From Pseudomonas sp. UFMG81 (GTDB taxonomy: Bacteria; Pseudomonadota; Gammaproteobacteria; Pseudomonadales; Pseudomonadaceae), in contig NZ_JACAFQ010000005.1 in the NCBI RefSeq assembly GCF_015354575.1, positions 56,056 through 91,435 on the forward strand: a DNA stretch of 35,380 nucleotides, written 5' to 3'. Below, piece by piece: positions 7,621 to 14,358 of the stretch (within the stretch, counting starts at the first letter, position 1; every line of letters starts with the position of its first letter). The position numbers were made by a program, and so were the translations under genes. The notes under the pieces were generated by a model that was not told the DNA's origin, ran no database searches, and saw only the letters and a list, made by a program, of their open reading frames with translations.

Positions 7621-8748
7621 TCATTGCGCTTCGGCCTGCTTGAGCGCCAGCACGTCCTTCGGCGTGACCATGTCGCCCTTGTTGTTGCCCCAGGCGTTGC
7701 GCTCGTAGGTGACCACGGCGGCGATATCGACTTCCGAGAGCTGCTTGCCAAACGCCGCCATCGCGGTGCCGGGCTTGCCGTGGAAGACGATGCTCAGGTG
7801 GCCTTCCTTCGGCCCGGTGGCGATCTTCGAGCCCTTGAGCGCCGGGAACATCGGCGGCAGGCCCTGGCCCTCGGCCTGGTGACAGGCCACGCAGGTGGTG
7901 TGGTAGACCTTGTCGCCACGCGCCACCAACTCGTCGAGGGTCCATTCCTTGCTGGTCAGCTCCTTGAGCTTGGCCGCCTCGGCCTTGCGCTCACCGAGCC
8001 AGGTGTCGTAGTCGGCCTTGGACTTCACCTCGACCACCACCGGCATGAAGCCGTGGTCCTTGCCGCACAATTCGGTGCACTGGCCGCGGTAGATGCCGGG
8101 TTTCTCGACACGGGTCCAGGCCTCGTTGACGAACCCGGGGATGGCGTCGCGCTTGACCGCGAAGGCCGGCACCCACCAGGAGTGGATCACGTCGGCGGCG
8201 GTCACCAGGAAACGCACCTTGGCACCCACCGGCAGCACCAGCGGCTGGTCGACTTCGAGCAGGTAGTGCTCGTCCTTGGGCGCCTTGTTGTGGATCTGGT
8301 CGGCGGGGGTGGCCAGGTTGCTGAAGAACTCGACGTCCTGGCCCAGGTACTTGTAGTGCCACTTCCACTGGTAGCCGGTGACCTGGATATCGATATCCGA
8401 GTCGGTGGCGTCATAGATGTCGATGAGGGTCTTGGTGGCCGGGATGGCCATGGCCACCAGGATCAGGAAGGGCACCACGGTCCAGAGGATTTCCACCCAG
8501 GTGTGCTCGTGGAAATGCGCGGGCTGCTGGCCGGTGGAGCGGCGGTGGATGACCATCGACCAGAACATCGCGCCGAACACCACGATGCCGATGATCACGC
8601 AGATCCAGAAGATGGTCATGTGCAGGTCGAACACGGCGTGGGAGACGTCCGTCGCCCCGGGTGCCATGTTCACCGTCCATGCCGCCTGTGCCTGACCAAA
8701 CAGCGACCACAGCAGGAGGCCCATCCAGACATGTGGATGTCGCATCAT
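7621..8748 (-). CDS. coxB: Cytochrome c oxidase subunit II with fused cytochrome c (caa3 type)
   Basis: A 375-aa subunit II. After a signal sequence (about residues 1-22, WSLFGQAQA) come two membrane helices and a cupredoxin domain. CuA ligands are His189 (DVIHSWWVP) and Cys224, Cys228, His232 and Met235 in CTELCGKDHGFM. The aromatic electron-entry motif GYQWKWHY is present. A C-terminal cytochrome c domain (residues about 270-375) carries CVACH (Cys286, Cys289, His290), with Met330 a likely axial ligand. This makes the enzyme caa3-type. It is the first gene of the oxidase operon. Two adjacent ATGs (8743-8748) are possible starts; an AAGGGG ribosome site lies upstream. Confidence 0.96.
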   Translation of the reverse strand: MMRHPHVWMGLLLWSLFGQAQAAWTVNMAPGATDVSHAVFDLHMTIFWICVIIGIVVFGAMFWSMVIHRRSTGQQPAHFHEHTWVEILWTVVPFLILVAMAIPATKTLIDIYDATDSDIDIQVTGYQWKWHYKYLGQDVEFFSNLATPADQIHNKAPKDEHYLLEVDQPLVLPVGAKVRFLVTAADVIHSWWVPAFAVKRDAIPGFVNEAWTRVEKPGIYRGQCTELCGKDHGFMPVVVEVKSKADYDTWLGERKAEAAKLKELTSKEWTLDELVARGDKVYHTTCVACHQAEGQGLPPMFPALKGSKIATGPKEGHLSIVFHGKPGTAMAAFGKQLSEVDIAAVVTYERNAWGNNKGDMVTPKDVLALKQAEAQ

Positions 8749-9130
8749 TGCGGGTTCCCCTTCTCGTTCTTGTAGTCCCGGGAGGCGTGGACGACCTGCT
8801 ACGACAAAGGAGGGAACGGTGGCCAAGACTGCCTGGCTTCGACGACCGAGCCCCCTGCTTAAGGCAGTCGGGCCTCATCAACGAATCACGTTTCACCGGG
8901 AGTATAGTCACCGACCAATGGCACGCAATGAACGCCATGAAATCACTTTCACGCAACCAAACGTTTGCGCTGAAAGCCGCATGGATACTGGCGCGGGACA
9001 CAATGATGGCACATTGATATAGCTATTTTCCTACACGTGCCTCAGAGATATAACAAATGCGTCTTAGGCATTCTCGTAAGCAAGCTAACTTAGTGTCTTC
9101 CGTTTGTAACGCCTTGTCCCTGGAGTTGTC
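8749..9130. other. 382-bp divergent intergenic region upstream of coxB and the 9131 gene
   Basis: No gene is supported here. The region holds the promoter of coxB, including the sigma-S-like -10 described separately, and presumably that of the plus-strand gene at 9131. It is more AT-rich toward 9000-9110. A short imperfect dyad CCTGCTTAAGGCAG lies at about 8858-8871, in what would be the coxB leader. I see no REP element. Confidence 0.6.
8901..8928 (-). promoter_or_regulatory. Candidate sigma-S-type promoter of coxB
   Basis: On the minus strand CTATACT (8901-8907) matches the sigma-S extended -10. A weak -35, TTGCGT, lies 16 nt upstream of TATACT. The leader to the coxB ATG would be about 145 nt. 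From general knowledge, the aa3 oxidase of P. aeruginosa is induced on nutrient limitation in an RpoS-dependent way, which fits. Only sequence matching supports this. Confidence 0.4.
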
Positions 9131-9772
9131 ATGAACATCGCTGCTGTACGCGAGCAGATCGAAAATGCCCATCAACATGAGAGCCGCACAGGCCAACTGA
9201 AAGCCCGTCTGGAACAGCAACTGCCGCACCTGCATCCTTCGATCCAACTACCCCAGCAGGACGCCCAGGGTACCTTGGCGCGCTTCGTCGGCGCCTACAT
9301 CAACGAAGTCCCGGAGCTGCTCGAAGCCGCACACAGCGTGGCGGTCGAGGCCGGTATCGAGTCGCAGATCAAACCGGTGCTGAAAATCGCCGAAGCCTAT
9401 TTCCTGCAGCCGCCCAGCGTGATGGCCGGGCATGTCGGCCTGGACTGCCTGCTGGATGAAGCCTACCTGGCACACCGGCTGGTGGAGGAGGTCAACGACC
9501 TGTATATCCGCCACTTCCAGCAACCGCTGATTCCGGTGGATACCACGGTGGCCAACCTGATCGCCCATCAGCTGATTGGCGAGACGTTTGCCAACCAGCT
9601 GGATGAGGTGGTGCACCATTCGGTGGATGAGATGCTCAATGACGAGAGCTTTGCTGCGGAGTCGGTGGAGCTTTATCGCGACAAGTTGTCGAGCCCGGCG
9701 ACGGGGGAGGCATGGAAACGCTGGCCGTGCCTGTCGCGCCAACTGGGCGTTGAGCTGGGCCAGTCGGCCTGA
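9131..9772 (+). CDS. Conserved hypothetical protein (213 aa)
   Basis: I do not recognise a family. The protein is soluble-looking and mostly helical, with no signal peptide or long hydrophobic stretch. Acidic and amphipathic segments occur throughout (EVPELLEAAHSVAVEAG, LDEAYLAHRLVEEVNDLY, FANQLDEVVHHSVDEML). The start ATG at 9131 follows CCTGGAGTTGTC, where GGAG is a good ribosome site. Codon use is like its neighbours, so it is a real gene. As I remember, an equivalent gene lies at the same place beside coxB in other pseudomonads, which suggests vertical descent. Divergence from coxB is the only functional hint. Confidence 0.85.
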   Translation: MNIAAVREQIENAHQHESRTGQLKARLEQQLPHLHPSIQLPQQDAQGTLARFVGAYINEVPELLEAAHSVAVEAGIESQIKPVLKIAEAYFLQPPSVMAGHVGLDCLLDEAYLAHRLVEEVNDLYIRHFQQPLIPVDTTVANLIAHQLIGETFANQLDEVVHHSVDEMLNDESFAAESVELYRDKLSSPATGEAWKRWPCLSRQLGVELGQSA

Positions 9773-9797
9773 ATTCAACATTGATGCAACCTGGGCC

Positions 9798-9891
9798 GGC
9801 CTCTTCGCGGGCAAGCCCGCTCCCACAGGTACAGCGTTGTCCTTGAGAACAGCGCCGTACCTGTGGGAGCGGGCTTGCCCGCGAAGAGGCC
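9798..9891. repeat. REP inverted pair R2 (type B)
   Basis: Perfect 35-nt inverted arms at 9798-9832 and 9857-9891, built on GCGGGCAAGCCCGCTCCCAC, the classical P. putida REP. The loop is 24 nt. The pair sits in the convergent gap between the 9131 gene and the SulP gene and is the longest perfect arm in the window. Confidence 0.93.
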
Positions 9892-9905
9892 GCTACATAC
9901 TCACG

Positions 9906-11441
9906 CTAAACCCCAACCCCCGCCGTAGTCCGCAACCTTCCCTCGACCCGCCGTTTCAACCGCCGCTGCTCCAGCACCAACCGCGTGCCCTTGGCCGCAC
10001 TGCTGCGCCCCCAATCCTCCAGCAGTTCCAGGCAGGAATGGTCGATGTAGCTCAGGTTGCCCAGCGGCACGTGCAAGGTCGTCCCCTCCGGCACCGTATC
10101 GAGTACCTGGGTCAGCGCCGGTACCTTGAGGAAGGTCGCCGCCCCGCTCAGGCGCAGTTCCATGTGCCCCGGCTGATCCAGCGCCACCAGGTTGATCTTC
10201 AGCCGCGCCGCCTTCAGTGCCAGCTTCAGCAGCGTCAACGCAAAGCCCAGTAGCACGCCCGTCAGCAGGTCGGTGAAAACAATCGCCAGCGCGGTCGCGG
10301 CATAGGTGAACATCGGCATGCGCCCATAGCGGCTCAACCCGCGGAACGCTTTGAAGTCCACCAGTTTCACTCCGGTGTATACGAGCACGCCCGCCAGGCT
10401 GGCCACCGGGATCTGCTGCAGTATGCTGCTCAAGACAACGACGAAGGCCAGCAACCACACCCCATGCAAGATCGCCGACGCGCGGGTTTGCGCCCCAGCC
10501 TGCACGTTGGCCGAGCTGCGCACGATCACCCCGGTCATCGGCAACGCGCCGAGCACACCGCAGAGCATGTTGCCGATGCCCTGCGCCGACAGCTCACGGT
10601 CGAAATCCGAACGCTGGCCGCTGTGCATACGGTCTACGGCGGCAGCCGACAACAGGGTCTCGGCACTGGCGATGAAGGCCAGGGCGAAGGCCGCCACCAG
10701 CAGGGTCGGGTCGGCCAGCTTGAGCAGGTCGTCCGGGCGCAGCCAGTCGATGGCCTGGGACAGGTCCGACGGTACCTGCACGCGGTTGACCGGCAGCGCC
10801 AGCCACATGCTGATGGCGGTCATCGCCGCCACCCCCAGCAATGCGCCCGGGATGAAGCGCAGCCGCTGTGGGCGCAAGCGCTCCCAACCCCACATGATGG
10901 CAATCGTGCCCAGGCCCAGCGCGCCGGCCTGCCAGCCACTGCCCGCGCTTTCCAGCGGCAGCGCTGCGGCCAGCGTGGCCGGGAAGCCCAGCAAGTTATC
11001 CACACCCGACGGTTGCGGTGCGCTATCGAACATCACATGCACCTGGGACAGCACGATCAGCACACCGATGCCGGCGAGCATGCCGTACACCACCGCTGGC
11101 GCGGTCACCCGGAACCAGCAGCCCAGCTTCAATCGCCCGGCGAGCAACTGCAGCAGGCCCGCCAGCAGCAGGATGGGCCCGAGCATGGCCACGCCATGCT
11201 GGCGCACCAGCTCGAACACCAGCACCGCCAGGCCCGCCGCCGGGCCACTGACTTGCAGTGGCGAGCCGGCCAGAAAGCCCACCACGAGGCCGCCGATGAT
11301 CCCGGTGATCAGCCCTTTGGCCGGTGGCATGCCGGAGGCGATGGCAATGCCCATGCACAAGGGCAGGGCCACCAGGAAAACCACCACTGAAGCGAGCAAC
11401 TCGCGCGGCAATGCCGCTTTGATCTGTGTCTTGTTCACCAT
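9906..11441 (-). CDS. SulP family anion transporter, probably bicarbonate
   Basis: A 511-aa SulP/SLC26 permease with about 10-14 membrane helices. It begins MVNKTQIKAALPRELLASVV, then VALPLCMGIAIASGMPPAKGL, the SulP entry helix. The C-terminal STAS-like domain (about residues 415-500) contains LHVPLGNLSYIDHSCLELLEDW. It lies 188 nt downstream of a beta-carbonic anhydrase on the same strand. SulP plus carbonic anhydrase pairing is a known arrangement, sometimes even a fusion, and points to bicarbonate or CO2 handling rather than sulfate. The substrate is inferred from context only. It ends against REP pair R2. Confidence 0.9.
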   Translation of the reverse strand: MVNKTQIKAALPRELLASVVVFLVALPLCMGIAIASGMPPAKGLITGIIGGLVVGFLAGSPLQVSGPAAGLAVLVFELVRQHGVAMLGPILLLAGLLQLLAGRLKLGCWFRVTAPAVVYGMLAGIGVLIVLSQVHVMFDSAPQPSGVDNLLGFPATLAAALPLESAGSGWQAGALGLGTIAIMWGWERLRPQRLRFIPGALLGVAAMTAISMWLALPVNRVQVPSDLSQAIDWLRPDDLLKLADPTLLVAAFALAFIASAETLLSAAAVDRMHSGQRSDFDRELSAQGIGNMLCGVLGALPMTGVIVRSSANVQAGAQTRASAILHGVWLLAFVVVLSSILQQIPVASLAGVLVYTGVKLVDFKAFRGLSRYGRMPMFTYAATALAIVFTDLLTGVLLGFALTLLKLALKAARLKINLVALDQPGHMELRLSGAATFLKVPALTQVLDTVPEGTTLHVPLGNLSYIDHSCLELLEDWGRSSAAKGTRLVLEQRRLKRRVEGRLRTTAGVGV

Positions 11442-11629
11442 GACGCTCCTTTATCGATACACGGCCATTCCTCTGGCCGCGCGCACTGGGGACCCTGAAT
11501 CGCGCGCAGGCGCGGGCCGCCAGCGGGTGTGCCGGCAAGGCGTTCAGGGGAATTCAAGGCAGGCGAAGGCCGCGCCGCACCCGTGGGGTGCAGCCGGCTA
11601 TCAAGGTTTGTTCAGCGTGGTCGGGTCGC

Positions 11630-12349
11630 TTAGTAGCGGCCTCTCGGTGTAGCGCAAGGGATCGGCTGGCCTGCGGTCAGCGGCAGGAAGCGATCGCTGG
11701 CGGCATCGTAGGCTTCGATCTGGCTGGTCTCGATGTCGTACAGCCAGCCATGGATGTGCAGCTGGCCCGCGGCCAGGCGCGAGGCCACCGAAGGGTGGGT
11801 GCGCAGGTGATGCAGCTGGGCGATGACGTTTTCCTTGGTCACCAGTTGCATGCTTTCGTGCGGGGTGTCGCAGGAGCAGTTGTCTTCGACCACGGTCCGC
11901 GCCACTTCGGCGTGGCGCAGCCAGGCCGCGACGGTCGGCATCTTGTCCAGCGAGTGCGGGTTGAGCACCGCGCGCATGGCGCCACAGTCGGAGTGGCCGC
12001 AGACGATGATGTGGTGCACGCCCAGCGCCAGCACCGCGTATTCGATGGCACTGGAGACGCCACCGTTCATCTGCCCATACGGCGGCACCACGTTGCCGAC
12101 GTTACGGGTAACGAACAGGTCGCCCGGCGAGCTCTGGGTGATCAGCTCGGGGACGATGCGCGAGTCGGCACAGGTGATGAACATCGCGCGGGGTTTCTGC
12201 GCGGTGGCCAGCTTCTTGAACAGCTCTTGCTGCTCGGGGAAAACCTCGGTGTGGAACCGCAGGAAGCCGTCGACGATATGCTTCAGGGCGGCATCGGCAC
12301 TTTCGGTCGGTGCGGCCGGGACAACCTTGGATGGGTCCTTGATGGGCAT
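11630..12349 (-). CDS. Beta-class carbonic anhydrase
   Basis: A 239-aa zinc enzyme for reversible hydration of CO2. Zinc ligands and catalytic residues are visible: Cys60-Ala-Asp62-Ser-Arg64 (ITCADSR), and His119 and Cys122 in CGHSDCGAM. Other family motifs are GDLFVTRNVGN, and WLYDIETSQIEAYD near the end. There is no signal peptide, so it is cytosolic. The start MPIKDPSKVV is preceded by GAGGATGAATC, a usable ribosome site. It is the first gene of a two-gene unit with the SulP transporter and probably supplies or consumes the bicarbonate that the transporter moves. Confidence 0.95.
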   Translation of the reverse strand: MPIKDPSKVVPAAPTESADAALKHIVDGFLRFHTEVFPEQQELFKKLATAQKPRAMFITCADSRIVPELITQSSPGDLFVTRNVGNVVPPYGQMNGGVSSAIEYAVLALGVHHIIVCGHSDCGAMRAVLNPHSLDKMPTVAAWLRHAEVARTVVEDNCSCDTPHESMQLVTKENVIAQLHHLRTHPSVASRLAAGQLHIHGWLYDIETSQIEAYDAASDRFLPLTAGQPIPCATPRGRY

Positions 12350-12485
12350 GATTCATCCTCTTGACGGTTTGAAGGTAAGTTCCATGTTACCGGGGAAAGA
12401 TTATGGCTATGCGGGGATTTAGATGACACGCACAGGCAATAGATCACAGTCGGGGTGGACTGGGGGCCTACGCTAGCGGAGAAAA

Positions 12486-12502
12486 CTTAACTGAAACTTA
12501 AT
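12486..12502. promoter_or_regulatory. OmpR/PmrA-type direct repeat upstream of carbonic anhydrase
   Basis: CTTAAC-TGAAA-CTTAAT is a hexamer direct repeat with 5-nt spacing (11-bp period), the layout of PmrA/OmpR-family response regulator sites. It lies about 137 nt upstream of the carbonic anhydrase start. Which regulator binds is unknown. Confidence 0.35.
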
Positions 12503-12510
12503 TTGGACGG

Positions 12511-12532
12511 CTCTAGAACGGGCGTTCCAGAG
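12511..12532. promoter_or_regulatory. GAACG-GG-CGTTC dyad, candidate operator
   Basis: CTCTAGAACG and CGTTCCAGAG form 10-nt inverted arms with one mismatch and a 2-nt centre. The dyad sits 162 nt upstream of the carbonic anhydrase start and just beyond the direct repeat. It could be a dimer operator or a small hairpin; no regulator is known to me. Confidence 0.3.
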
Positions 12533-12625
12533 GTTTTAGGCGGGAGCTGGATAATAGCAAAAAAGCATCAGTTGCCAATAGCCATGACAGATTTTAGTAC
12601 CTTGCATTAGCCACATTGGGGATAG

Positions 12626-12818
12626 CTGTGGGAGCAACTGTCTTGCACAGGTTTCTGTAGGAGCGGCCTTGTGTCGCGAAAGGGCCGCAAAGCGGCCCCG
12701 GCGATCTTGGGCGTACTCAAGAACCTGGGGGCGCTGCGCACCCCTTTCGCGACACAAGGCCGCTCCTACAGGGATCGCGCCAGGTTTTAAATTGTGAGCA
12801 AGACAGTTGCTCCTACAG
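12626..12818. repeat. Nested composite palindrome R3 (type A REP inside a second inverted repeat)
   Basis: The inner pair is a perfect 30-nt type A REP inversion (12655-12684 and 12742-12771). An outer inverted repeat of 21 nt with one mismatch, containing GGAGCAACTGTCTTGC, flanks it at 12626-12646 and 12798-12818. The outer arms also begin CTGTRGGAGC like a REP but continue differently. It lies between the radical SAM stop and the carbonic anhydrase. Confidence 0.88.
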
Positions 12819-12833
12819 CCATTGCGCAATGCG

Positions 12834-13889
12834 TCAGAACAACGCCATCTGCCCGCCCGGTGGGCAAAACGCCGTGCAATCGAGCGCCAGCTCCTCCCGT
12901 CCCTCGAACCCCAAGCGCCTCGCCGCCTTGCGAAACCGCTGCGCCAGCAGCTCGGCGAACACACCTTCACCGCGCATCCGCGCGCCAAACCGGCTGTCGT
13001 ACAGCTCGCCGCCGCGGCTCTGGCGAATCAAGCTCAGCACATGGGCTGCGCGCTGTGGGTAGTGGTCCAGCAACCACTGTTCGAACAACGGCGCCACTTC
13101 CAGCGGTAGGCGCAGCATCATGTAGGCCGCGCTCTGGGCGCCGGCGTCCTTTGCCGCCTCCAGCAGGTGCTCCAGTTCACTGTCGTTGATCATCGGGATC
13201 ATTGGCGAACACAGTACGCCCACCGGCACACCGGCCTCGCGCAGGACCCGAATCGCACGCAAACGCGCTTTCGGCGCCGCTGCCCGTGGTTCCAGCGTGC
13301 GCTTGAGCTCATCGTCGAGGGTGGTGAGGCTGATCATCACCCGTGCCAGGCGCTGGCTGGCCAGTTCGCTGATCAGGTCGAGATCACGCAGGATCAGCGA
13401 GCCCTTGGTGACGATGGTCACCGGGTGACGGTAGCGCAGCAGCACCTCCAACAGCCGCCGGGTGAGTTGCTGCTCACGCTCGATGGGCTGGTAGGGATCG
13501 GTGTTGGAGCCCAGGTTGATCGGTGCGCAGACGTAGCCCGGTTTGCTCAGCTGCTGTTCGAGCACCTCGGCGGCGTTGGTCTTGGCGATCAGCTTGGTTT
13601 CGAAGTCCAGGCCGGGGGAGAGGTCCCAATAGGCGTGGCTGGGGCGGGCGTAGCAGTAGATGCAGCCGTGCTCGCAGCCGCGGTAAGGATTGATGGAGCG
13701 GTCGAAGGGCAGGTCGGGGGAGGTGTTGCGGGCGATGATGGTCTTGGCCGTCTCGATGCGCACCTCGGTGCCTTGGGTGAGCGGGACTTCCTGGTACCAG
13801 CCGTCGTCCTCGGCCACCGAAATGCTCGGGGCGAAGCGGTTGTGGGGGTTGGCGGCGGTGCCACGGCCACGAAGAGGGGTTGGCTTCAT
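12834..13889 (-). CDS. PA0069 family radical SAM protein (SOS-controlled)
   Basis: A 351-aa radical SAM enzyme (related to the SPL/COG1533 group). The [4Fe-4S] motif is Cys72-x3-Cys76-x2-Cys79 in RGCEHGCIYCYARPSH. Other segments include LGSNTDPYQPIE and VTIVTKGSLILRD, typical of COG1533. The chemistry and substrate are unknown; similarity to spore photoproduct lyase-like proteins suggests nucleic acid repair, as an inference only. A textbook LexA box sits 18 nt upstream of the ATG, so the gene should be part of the SOS response. I recall its P. aeruginosa homologue PA0069 being reported as LexA-regulated. It ends near palindrome R3. Confidence 0.92.
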   Translation of the reverse strand: MKPTPLRGRGTAANPHNRFAPSISVAEDDGWYQEVPLTQGTEVRIETAKTIIARNTSPDLPFDRSINPYRGCEHGCIYCYARPSHAYWDLSPGLDFETKLIAKTNAAEVLEQQLSKPGYVCAPINLGSNTDPYQPIEREQQLTRRLLEVLLRYRHPVTIVTKGSLILRDLDLISELASQRLARVMISLTTLDDELKRTLEPRAAAPKARLRAIRVLREAGVPVGVLCSPMIPMINDSELEHLLEAAKDAGAQSAAYMMLRLPLEVAPLFEQWLLDHYPQRAAHVLSLIRQSRGGELYDSRFGARMRGEGVFAELLAQRFRKAARRLGFEGREELALDCTAFCPPGGQMALF

Positions 13890-13892
13890 GAT

Positions 13893-13938
13893 GGAAAACC
13901 CGGATTACTGTATGCGCATACAGTAATCCGGGTTTTCC
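13893..13938. promoter_or_regulatory. LexA box inside a 46-bp perfect palindrome
   Basis: CTGTATGCGCATACAG (13908-13923) fits the Pseudomonas LexA consensus CTGT-N8-ACAG and is itself palindromic. Symmetry continues perfectly outward on both sides to 13893 and 13938, giving 23-nt arms with no spacer. The box edge is 18 nt from the radical SAM start codon, so bound LexA would block the promoter or early transcription. Confidence 0.88.
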
Positions 13939-13970
13939 TTGAGCACCAGTGCCGTCAGGCGGATTGCAAA

Positions 13971-14069
13971 GGGCTGCTGCGCAGCCCATCGCCGGCAAGC
14001 CGGCTCCCACAGAAAAGCGCGATACCCTGTGGGAGCCGGCTTGCCGGCGATGGGCCGCAAAGCGGCCCC
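13971..14069. repeat. REP inverted pair R4 (type C)
   Basis: Perfect 28-nt arms (13985-14012 and 14027-14054) around GCCGGCTTGCCGGCGAT, a third REP variant. Each arm is followed by a GC hairpin (GGGCTGCTGCGCAGCCC; GGGCCGCAAAGCGGCCC). It lies downstream of yheV and upstream of the LexA palindrome. Confidence 0.92.
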
Positions 14070-14073
14070 AGTC

Positions 14074-14358
14074 TCACTCAGGCTTCTTCAGCTTCGGATT
14101 GGGGAAGAACTGCACCGTCTGCACCTGCACTTTCACAGGCGCCGCCTTCGGTGCCAGGTGGTTGACCCGCGTACCGAGCTCAGTAGGTACCGACAACCCC
14201 TGTTCGTTCAGGGTATCGGTGAACCCGCAGCCCACGCACTCGCGGTGCGGCACGCCATCCACGCTCCACATCATCAGCTTGTCCATCTCGCTGCACGCCG
14301 GGCAGACTGCCCCGGCGATGAAGCGTCGCTTGGTTATGCTCACGGCTACCTCACTCAT
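14074..14358 (-). CDS. yheV: YheV family putative zinc-ribbon protein
   Basis: A 94-aa small protein. Cys19-x2-Cys22 (VCPAC) and Cys41-x2-Cys44 (RECVGCGFTD) form a four-cysteine zinc ribbon. The rest is basic and proline-rich (PNPKLKKPE). It matches the YheV family, whose function is unknown. The ATG overlaps the prlC stop as ATGA, and in many gammaproteobacteria the same prlC-yheV order is kept, suggesting translational coupling. A role in oligopeptidase or RNA-related work is only a guess. Confidence 0.88.
   Translation of the reverse strand: MSEVAVSITKRRFIAGAVCPACSEMDKLMMWSVDGVPHRECVGCGFTDTLNEQGLSVPTELGTRVNHLAPKAAPVKVQVQTVQFFPNPKLKKPE

Larger units (their letters stand above)
12350..12833. 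other. 484-bp intergenic region upstream of the carbonic anhydrase
   Basis: No gene is supported. It contains an OmpR-type direct repeat (12486-12502), a GAACG/CGTTC dyad (12511-12532) and the nested palindrome R3 (12626-12818). The part from 12533 to 12625 shows nothing I recognise. The carbonic anhydrase promoter must lie here. Confidence 0.6.
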
